A stretch of 5,185 nt of DNA from an uncultured Clostridia bacterium (GTDB lineage: Bacteria; Bacillota; Clostridia; UMGS1883): positions 1-5,185 of the forward strand of contig CANRHW010000117.1 in NCBI GenBank assembly GCA_947630525.1, given 5' to 3'. The notes below the pieces were generated by a model, which did no database searches, had not been told where the DNA came from, and saw nothing but the letters and a program-made list of their open reading frames with translations. Positions 1 to 3,980 of the stretch are shown in pieces (position 1 is the first letter of the stretch; each line of letters starts with the position of its first letter). The position numbers were made by a program, and so were the translations under genes.

Positions 1-20
1 ATATGTCTACCCCGATTATA

Positions 21-62
21 GTATAAAATCTCGGGTACACGCCCCGAGATTTTATGCTTTTT
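21..62 (+). terminator. Strong intrinsic terminator of an upstream transcript
   Basis: Bases 21-35 pair with 43-57: 12 consecutive Watson-Crick pairs between 24-35 and 43-54, extended outwards by A-T, a T-G wobble and G-C. The loop is 7 nt (36-42). A run of five T follows at 58-62. The T-run lies only on the + strand side, so it should end a transcript entering from the left whose gene lies outside the window. It also insulates the SRP RNA promoter from read-through. Confidence 0.8.
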
Positions 63-63
63 A

Positions 64-85
64 TCGAAAGGGAGTTCCCTTTCGA
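64..85. repeat. Near-perfect inverted repeat (10-bp arms)
   Basis: TCGAAAGGGA (64-73) and TCCCTTTCGA (76-85) are exact reverse complements separated by GT. As RNA this gives a 9-bp stem with an AGUU tetraloop. It begins 2 nt after the T-run of the terminator at 21-62. Only a three-T tract (88-90) follows, so it is a poor terminator. It could be a second processing or stability hairpin, an operator-like palindrome, or part of an intergenic repeat family; the sequence does not decide. Confidence 0.6.
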
Positions 86-121
86 GCTTTCCCCATAGTA
101 AATAGGGCTTGTCAGTAGTCT

Positions 122-147
122 GAGTTCTCCGGCAAGGAGGGCTTTTT
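122..147 (+). terminator. Weak terminator-like hairpin
   Basis: Bases 122-130 can pair with 136-144 around a GGCAA loop (131-135). The core CTCC/GGAG is Watson-Crick; the outer part uses two adjacent G-U wobbles, then G-C, A-T and a final G-U. The stem runs into a T tract at 143-147. The form fits a modest rho-independent terminator or a hairpin inside a longer intergenic repeat. No gene is visible between this hairpin and the one at 21-62, so it may be a backup. Confidence 0.4.
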
Positions 148-193
148 ATTCAGTACGAAAGGGCAATGTCGGGAAAAAATTTTTAAAAAACCC

Positions 194-222
194 TTGCTAT
201 TTTCCGAGTTTTGTAGTATAAT
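194..222 (+). promoter_or_regulatory. Sigma-A promoter of the SRP RNA gene
   Basis: The -35 element TTGCTA (194-199, 4 of 6 consensus matches) and a perfect -10 TATAAT (217-222) are separated by exactly 17 nt. Initiation 7 nt after the -10 falls on G229, which is the first base of the terminal SRP RNA helix, so promoter and RNA end agree independently. An A/T-rich tract just upstream (175-190) could act as an UP element, as expected for a strongly expressed stable RNA; that role is inferred. The downstream genes may share this promoter by read-through, since no other clear promoter is seen before dnaX. Confidence 0.85.
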
Positions 223-228
223 AACACT

Positions 229-496
229 GTCGTACTAACCGGGGAGGCAGCGGCGCCCTGTATCCGCAATCCGCTACAGCGGAGGCTAACTCCCCAATTG
301 AGGCAATTCATCTGCGCAGCAGGCGCCCGTAAGTGGTGTTGACGGTCGGGTCTCGCGCAATGTGGACCCGTGAACCTTGTCAGGCGGGGAACCGAGCAGC
401 AATAAGCGGCAATCCATGTGTGCCGCGAGGTTGCCTGATCCGAGCCAACTGCCGGCAAACCGTGGGTGGATGGTTGTCGATTTTGGGGTGTACGAC
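229..496 (+). ncRNA. ffs: Signal recognition particle RNA (large, Alu-containing type)
   Basis: This is the RNA scaffold of the signal recognition particle. It binds Ffh and targets ribosomes making membrane or secreted proteins to FtsY at the membrane. The sequence closely follows remembered Bacillus subtilis scRNA: the Alu-domain block at 244-270 (GGCAGCGGCGCCCUGUA and on), the GTAAGTGGTGTTGAC block near 330-344, the GAACCTTGTCAGG strand, the AGCAGCAATAAG strand, and the GTGTGCCGCGAGGTTGCCTGA segment. The apical Ffh-binding hairpin has stem CGG/CCG (385-387, 392-394) with a GGAA tetraloop (388-391) and the asymmetric-loop strands on either side. The ends are set by GTCGTAC (229-235) pairing with GTACGAC (490-496), followed by ATTTTT. 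About 268 nt is the usual size for Gram-positive SRP RNA. Its place upstream of dnaX is conserved in Firmicutes. No protein is encoded here. Confidence 0.95.
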
Positions 497-514
497 ATTT
501 TTCGTACATAGCGT

Positions 515-537
515 GGGCCCTTGGCCCTTATTGAATT
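515..537 (+). terminator. GC-rich hairpin after the SRP RNA, possible attenuating terminator
   Basis: GGGCC (515-519) and GGCCC (523-527) form a 5-bp GC stem with a CTT loop, followed by a T-rich but interrupted tract (TTATTGAATTTT, 528-539). It sits between the SRP RNA end and the dnaX ribosome binding site. It could end SRP RNA transcripts partially and let some polymerase continue into dnaX, or serve as a processing signal. The broken T-run makes it a weak candidate. Confidence 0.4.
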
Positions 538-543
538 TTGTGT

Positions 544-550
544 AAGGAAG
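544..550 (+). promoter_or_regulatory. Ribosome binding site of dnaX (GTG start)
   Basis: AAGGAAG lies 9 nt before the GTG at 560. This supports the GTG start, which gives the family-typical N-terminus MAYQALYRKWRP. Confidence 0.7.
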
Positions 551-559
551 TGACCTGCC

Positions 560-1348
560 GTGGCATATCAGGCTCTTTACCGCAAGTGGCGGCCCTTGAC
601 CTTTGACGACGTTGTGGGTCAGCGGCACGTTACCGAGACCATTAAAAACGAGGTCAAAAACAACGCCGTGGGTCACGCTTTCCTGTTTTGCGGCTCGCGG
701 GGCACGGGCAAAACCTCTACCGCCCGCATTTTCAGCCGCGCAATTAATTGCGAAAATCCGCAGGGCGGCAACCCCTGCAACAAATGCCCTACCTGCCGGG
801 GTATACTGGACGGCAGCATTATGGACATTACCGAGATAGACGCCGCCAGCAACAGCGGCGTGGACAATATTCGTTCGCTCCGGGAGGAAGCGGGCTACAC
901 CGCCGCCATCACAAAATACAAGGTCTACATTATCGACGAGGTGCACGCCCTTTCGGCGGGGGCTTTTAACGCGCTGCTCAAACTGCTGGAGGAGCCGCCG
1001 GAGCACGTAAAATTCGTGCTGGCCACCACCGAGGCCCACAAGGTCATGGACACTATCAGCTCCCGCTGCCAGCGGTTCGATTTTAAGCGCATCACCGCCG
1101 AGGACATATACGACCGTCTGGAATACATCTGCCGGGCCGAGGGCATTGACGCCGAGGAAAGAGCTTTAAGAATGATAGCTTCGGCCGCGGACGGCTCCAT
1201 GAGGGACGCTTTGTCCTGCCTGGACCCCTGCGTTGCCGCGACGCCGTGGGGGCCGTTACCGCTCGCGGGCGGGCCTTGGCTCCGTTTATGGAAACGGTTA
1301 TCAAGGCCATGCGGGATATGCTGGTGCTGCGTTCTACCGGCAGGATGA
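560..1348 (+). CDS. dnaX: DNA polymerase III subunit gamma/tau, N-terminal ATPase part (interrupted gene)
   Basis: DnaX is the ATPase core of the clamp loader, which opens the beta sliding clamp and loads it on primed DNA. Visible in order: the MAYQALYRKWRP start, Walker A GSRGTGKT (residues 45-52), zinc-binding cysteines C64, C73, C76 and C79, Walker B with D126-E127 in IIDEVH, sensor 1 LATTE (154-158), the SRC motif (168-170) with the arginine finger, and sensor 2 GSMRDALS with R215. These are complete domains I and II. The GTG start is supported by the site at 544-550. The match to the family stops at about residue 226 (base 1237). The next 36 residues, Trp/Pro/Leu/Cys-rich, are out-of-frame reading, ending at TGA 1346-1348. 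The natural continuation, oligomerisation domain III, is in the frame of the following entry. As read here the product would lack domain III and could not assemble a clamp loader. Family identity is near certain; integrity of the gene is doubtful. Confidence 0.95.
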   Translation: MAYQALYRKWRPLTFDDVVGQRHVTETIKNEVKNNAVGHAFLFCGSRGTGKTSTARIFSRAINCENPQGGNPCNKCPTCRGILDGSIMDITEIDAASNSGVDNIRSLREEAGYTAAITKYKVYIIDEVHALSAGAFNALLKLLEEPPEHVKFVLATTEAHKVMDTISSRCQRFDFKRITAEDIYDRLEYICRAEGIDAEERALRMIASAADGSMRDALSCLDPCVAATPWGPLPLAGGPWLRLWKRLSRPCGICWCCVLPAG

Positions 1349-2031
1349 ACAGCGACTTCTCCCCCGAGGAGCAGGAGGAGCTGCAAAGGATATCCAAGGG
1401 CTTTTCCGTGGAAAAGCTGCTTTATTCCATAAAAACACTCTCCGAGGCCGTTGCCTCGGCAAAATATACGTCTCTGCCGGCGGTGGTGTTCCAATCGGCG
1501 GTCATAAAGCTGTGCATCGAGCATAACGACGGCAGTTACGACGCTCTGCTGGCCCGCGTCGGCGAATTGGAGCGCCGGCTGGCGGAGGGAACCGTCGCCA
1601 TTCCGGCGGCGAAGCCGGCTCCGGCGGAGCAAAAAAAGGAGGAGCCCCCCGAGGAGCAGCCTCTTGAACCCGAAAAGGAGATATACGCTCCCCAAAGCGA
1701 TTTTGTGGAAAAGATTAAGGACAAATGGCCGGAGATAATGGGCGACGTGAGCGCGGATTTCAAGATTACCCTTTTCACTTATCTTGAAAACTGCTCCCTC
1801 CGGGAATACCGGGACAAGCTGGCAATAACCTTTTCCGACGCTACCTTCGCGGCTTTCCGCGACGAGGTGAAGAACAATCTCGATTACCTGAAAAGGCTCA
1901 TAAAAAAGCATTGCGGATTGGACTGCGGCCTTACAGTGAAGGCCGATTCGGACTTCGGCAAGGGCGGCCAAACCGTTAAATCGGACCCCATAGACGAGCT
2001 GCTGAAGCTCCCTATAACTGAAATAGAGTAA
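1246..2031 (+). CDS. dnaX: DNA polymerase III subunit gamma/tau, domain III to C-terminal part (interrupted gene)
   Basis: This is the remainder of the same dnaX gene in the next frame. Family-like residues begin at about base 1240: a GR-x-LAPF segment (1267-1287) followed by KAMRDMLVLRS matches the domain III helix that reads GKDP...FRDMLLYK in Bacillus. Domain III continues through SVEKLLYSIKTLSEA and VVFQSAVIKLCIE, then a coiled stretch (ELERRLAE), then an Ala/Pro/Glu/Lys-rich linker (about 1590-1680), then a tau-type C-terminal domain starting VEKIKDKWPEIM and ending at TAA 2029-2031. The GTG at 1246 is only the first available start codon; no Shine-Dalgarno is visible before it and it falls inside domain III, so separate translation is unlikely. 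Together with the N-terminal part and about 38 missing codons the protein would be about 530 residues, normal for Clostridia. The linker carries an in-frame slippery heptamer, listed separately. Confidence 0.9.
   Translation: MGAVTARGRALAPFMETVIKAMRDMLVLRSTGRMNSDFSPEEQEELQRISKGFSVEKLLYSIKTLSEAVASAKYTSLPAVVFQSAVIKLCIEHNDGSYDALLARVGELERRLAEGTVAIPAAKPAPAEQKKEEPPEEQPLEPEKEIYAPQSDFVEKIKDKWPEIMGDVSADFKITLFTYLENCSLREYRDKLAITFSDATFAAFRDEVKNNLDYLKRLIKKHCGLDCGLTVKADSDFGKGGQTVKSDPIDELLKLPITEIE
1632..1638 (+). promoter_or_regulatory. Candidate -1 frameshift site A_AAA_AAG in dnaX
   Basis: In the dnaX frame the codons are CAA AAA AAG, so bases 1632-1638 form A_AAA_AAG, the heptamer used in E. coli dnaX to make the short gamma subunit. 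A -1 slip would add nine codons (bases 1638-1664) and stop at TGA 1665-1667, just after domain III and before the tau-specific domain, the expected place. Support from stimulators is weak: a 4-bp hairpin GAGG/CCTC (1651-1654, 1660-1663) lies 12 nt downstream, and there is no good Shine-Dalgarno 10 nt upstream. The run of seven A could also promote transcriptional slippage, as known in Thermus dnaX. Function is inferred. Confidence 0.45.
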
Positions 2032-2055
2032 AATCAAGCGAAAGGAAATGATATT

Positions 2056-2412
2056 ATGGCAAGAGGCGGTTATCCCAGAGGCATGGGCGGTATGGGCGGC
2101 ATGGGTAACATGAACAATATGATCCGTCAGGCCCAGAAAATGCAGGAGGAAATGGCCAAGGCCCAGGAATCGCTGGAGCAGCAGGAGCTTGAAGCCAGCG
2201 TGGGCGGCGGCGCGGTAAGCGTTAAGGTCAACGGCAAAAAGGAAGTTCTGTCCATAACCCTCAGTCCCGACGCGGTGGATCCCGAGGATGTAGAAATGCT
2301 CCAGGATTTAATTGTTACCGCTGTCAACGAGGCTCTCCGCAAAGCGGACGAGGCCGCGGCCAGCTCCATGAGCCGTATTACCGGCGGCATGAACATACCC
2401 GGCCTGTTCTGA
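2056..2412 (+). CDS. ybaB: YbaB/EbfC family nucleoid-associated protein
   Basis: Members of this family are small dimeric DNA-binding proteins that coat the nucleoid and affect gene expression; the exact job in this organism is unknown. The 118-residue product has the family pattern: an N-terminal helix NNMIRQAQKMQEEMAKAQESLEQ (about residues 20-43, split here by function, rich in Gln/Glu/Met), then the beta-rich core with VGGGAVSVKVNGKKEV (about 49-64), SITLSPDAVDPEDVEMLQDL (66-85), and a C-terminal helix with AVNEALRKADE, ending in a Met/Gly/Pro tail. Length is slightly above the usual 100-110 because of a Gly/Met-rich N-terminus. The ATG at 2056 follows AAAGGAAA (2041-2048) at a suitable distance. 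It starts 24 nt after the dnaX stop and precedes recR, the conserved order in Firmicutes and many other bacteria. Identification is firm. Confidence 0.95.
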   Translation: MARGGYPRGMGGMGGMGNMNNMIRQAQKMQEEMAKAQESLEQQELEASVGGGAVSVKVNGKKEVLSITLSPDAVDPEDVEMLQDLIVTAVNEALRKADEAAASSMSRITGGMNIPGLF

Positions 2413-2456
2413 AGTTCTGAAATGAATAAACGTCGCACCTCACTATTTTGCGAAAC

Positions 2457-2461
2457 GGAGG
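2457..2461 (+). promoter_or_regulatory. Ribosome binding site that fixes the recR start
   Basis: GGAGG lies 7 nt before ATG 2469. A TTG at 2448 in the same frame would put this site inside the coding region and add a non-conserved MRNGGLP extension, so ATG 2469 is preferred. The resulting length of 199 residues is the family norm. Confidence 0.85.
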
Positions 2462-2468
2462 ATTGCCA

Positions 2469-3068
2469 ATGAGCGCGGCATACCCGCCGTCACTGACGGC
2501 ACTTATTGAAGAGTTTGAAAAAATGCCCGGCATAGGTCACAAAAGCGCGGTGCGGCTGGCCTTTTACGTAATGAACGTGCCGGAGGAAAAGGCCCGGCGC
2601 TTTGCCGAGGCTATTATGACCGCCCGCAGCAGCGTCAGGCTGTGCGAGCACTGCCAAAATCTGACTGATGAGGCCGTGTGCCCGATATGCTCCGATCCGC
2701 GCAGAGACCGGAGCCTTATCTGCGTTGTGGAAAGCCCCAAGGACCTGGCGGCCATGGAAAAGACCAGGGAATATCACGGCTTGTACCATGTGCTTCACGG
2801 CTGCCTGTCGCCGATTGACGGCGTCGGGCCCGATGACTTGAAAATAAAGGAACTCATGACCCGGCTGACTTCGGACGTCGCCGAGGTCATCATGGCCACC
2901 AATCCCACCGTTGAGGGCGAGGCCACGGCCATGTATTTGTCGCGGCTGATAAAACCCCTTGGCGTGAAAACCACGCGCATAGCTCATGGCATACCCGTAG
3001 GCGGCGACATAGAATTTGCCGACGAAATGACCCTTGCCAGAGCCATGGAGGGCAGGAGAGAAATATAA
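2469..3068 (+). CDS. recR: Recombination mediator protein RecR
   Basis: RecR works with RecO (and RecF) to load RecA onto SSB-coated single-stranded DNA at gaps and stalled forks. The 199-residue product shows all expected parts in order: the helix-hairpin-helix with MPGIGHKSA (19-27), a four-cysteine zinc finger (C59, C62, C71, C74), the Toprim domain starting LICVVESPKDLAAMEK (83-98) and including HVLHGCLSPIDGVGP (107-121), the ATNPTVEGEATA segment (143-154), and the C-terminal GIPVGGDIEFADEMTLARA (174-192). No key residue is missing and the length is normal. It starts 56 nt after ybaB; no promoter or terminator is evident in that gap, so it is probably in the same operon. The dnaX-ybaB-recR arrangement is widely conserved. 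Confidence 0.97.
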   Translation: MSAAYPPSLTALIEEFEKMPGIGHKSAVRLAFYVMNVPEEKARRFAEAIMTARSSVRLCEHCQNLTDEAVCPICSDPRRDRSLICVVESPKDLAAMEKTREYHGLYHVLHGCLSPIDGVGPDDLKIKELMTRLTSDVAEVIMATNPTVEGEATAMYLSRLIKPLGVKTTRIAHGIPVGGDIEFADEMTLARAMEGRREI

Positions 3069-3081
3069 TACTAATCCCTCG

Positions 3082-3089
3082 AAAGGAGA
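3082..3089 (+). promoter_or_regulatory. Strong ribosome binding site before the TTG start of the patatin-like gene
   Basis: AAAGGAGA is followed 8 nt later by TTG 3098. No ATG or GTG in this frame lies close to this site, and the TTG start gives a short leader before the conserved ALVLEGGGMRG strand, so TTG is the likely initiator. Confidence 0.7.
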
Positions 3090-3097
3090 TCTTTGAA

Positions 3098-3967
3098 TTG
3101 TCCTATCCAATACAGCTTACGGAGGGCGCCCTTGTTCTTGAAGGCGGCGGTATGCGCGGAGCCTTCACCACCGGAGTGCTGGATTATCTGTTGGAAAAAA
3201 ACGTCGTTTTTGACCGTATATACGGCGTTTCGGCGGGGGCCTGCCATGCCTGCAGCTATATTTCGCTGCAGCCGGGGCGGGCTTTCCGCGTGGTGGCCGA
3301 CTATGTAAACGACCCCAGGTACATGAGCGTGACTAACCTTATCAAGGGTCAGGATATGTTCCCCGCGGAGTTCGTTTATCACACTATACCCGATATTCTT
3401 GATGCATACGACTACAAGACCGCAAACGAATATCCCGGGATATTCCGGGTGGCAGCGACCGACTGCCGCACGGGCGAGGCGAAATTTTTTGAAATAAAAG
3501 ACGTCCGCGGCGACATCGACAAGGTTCGGGCTTCGGCCTCGCTGCCGCTGCTGAGCCATATGGTGAAAATCGACGGCGGAGAATATTTGGACGGCGGCAT
3601 GGCCGATTCTATCCCGGTAAAAAGGGCCTTTGCCGACGGGGCGAAAAAATGCGTTGCGGTACTGACCCGGGACGCCGGCTATCTTAAAGAGCCGAGCAAG
3701 GTATACCGCCTTGCCCGCGTCATGAGCCCAAGGCACCAAAAGCTGGCCGACGCCATGAAGACCCGCCATTTGATGTATAACGAAACCGTGAATTATATAA
3801 AGAGAATGTCCGCCGCCGGGGAGATATTCGTTTTTCGTCCCGAAAAGGACAAGCTTGACGTGGGCCGGCTGGAAAAGGACCGCTCCAAGCTTGAACGCCT
3901 TTACGAGCACGGCCGCCAGGTGGCGGAGGCGAATTTTGCCGGTATGGAAGCTTATTTAAACAGTTAA
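3098..3967 (+). CDS. Patatin-like phospholipase (YjjU-like family)
   Basis: This is a predicted serine lipid acyl hydrolase of the patatin fold, which uses a Ser-Asp dyad. The substrate is unknown; phospholipids are the family expectation. Seen in the 289-residue product: the Gly-rich oxyanion loop GGGMRG (16-21), the nucleophile elbow GVSAG with S45 (43-47), and the catalytic Asp in DGG (D165) followed by MADSIPV. The C-terminal part (about 200-289), with RHQKLADAMKTRH, NYIKR and a charged EKDKLDVGRLEKDRSKLERLYEHG helix, resembles the extra domain found in bacterial proteins like E. coli YjjU. No signal peptide or membrane segment is visible, so it is probably cytoplasmic or peripheral. It begins 29 nt after recR with its own strong ribosome binding site and ends 13 nt before hisS, so it is probably co-transcribed with them. 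Catalytic residues are all present. The family call is firm; the exact symbol is left open. Confidence 0.9.
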   Translation: MSYPIQLTEGALVLEGGGMRGAFTTGVLDYLLEKNVVFDRIYGVSAGACHACSYISLQPGRAFRVVADYVNDPRYMSVTNLIKGQDMFPAEFVYHTIPDILDAYDYKTANEYPGIFRVAATDCRTGEAKFFEIKDVRGDIDKVRASASLPLLSHMVKIDGGEYLDGGMADSIPVKRAFADGAKKCVAVLTRDAGYLKEPSKVYRLARVMSPRHQKLADAMKTRHLMYNETVNYIKRMSAAGEIFVFRPEKDKLDVGRLEKDRSKLERLYEHGRQVAEANFAGMEAYLNS

Positions 3968-3980
3968 AGGAACGATAGCT

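Noticed and set aside
333..545. Plus-strand small open frame within the SRP RNA
   Set aside because: The bases are explained by conserved SRP RNA structure; no ribosome binding site or protein family is recognisable.
380..1039. Minus-strand open frame across the SRP RNA and dnaX start
   Set aside because: It overlaps a confident structured RNA and conserved dnaX coding sequence, with no family features or ribosome binding site seen.
1346..1348. The first dnaX frame ending here as a natural gamma subunit
   Set aside because: Gamma must keep domain III to form the clamp loader; this product lacks it and carries an out-of-frame tail, with no slippery heptamer at the junction.
925..2037. Long minus-strand open frame (370 residues) opposite dnaX
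   Set aside because: It is antisense to clear dnaX coding sequence, has Leu/Arg/Gly-rich composition without motifs, and owes its length to GC-rich codon bias in the opposite strand.
2448..2468. TTG 2448 as the recR start
   Set aside because: It would place the GGAGG ribosome binding site within the coding sequence and add a non-conserved extension; ATG 2469 fits the family length.
3196..3202. A_AAA_AAC heptamer in the patatin-like gene with a -1 stop at 3211-3213
   Set aside because: A slip here would cut the enzyme right before its catalytic Ser, giving a useless product; it is taken as chance and as a caution for the dnaX heptamer.
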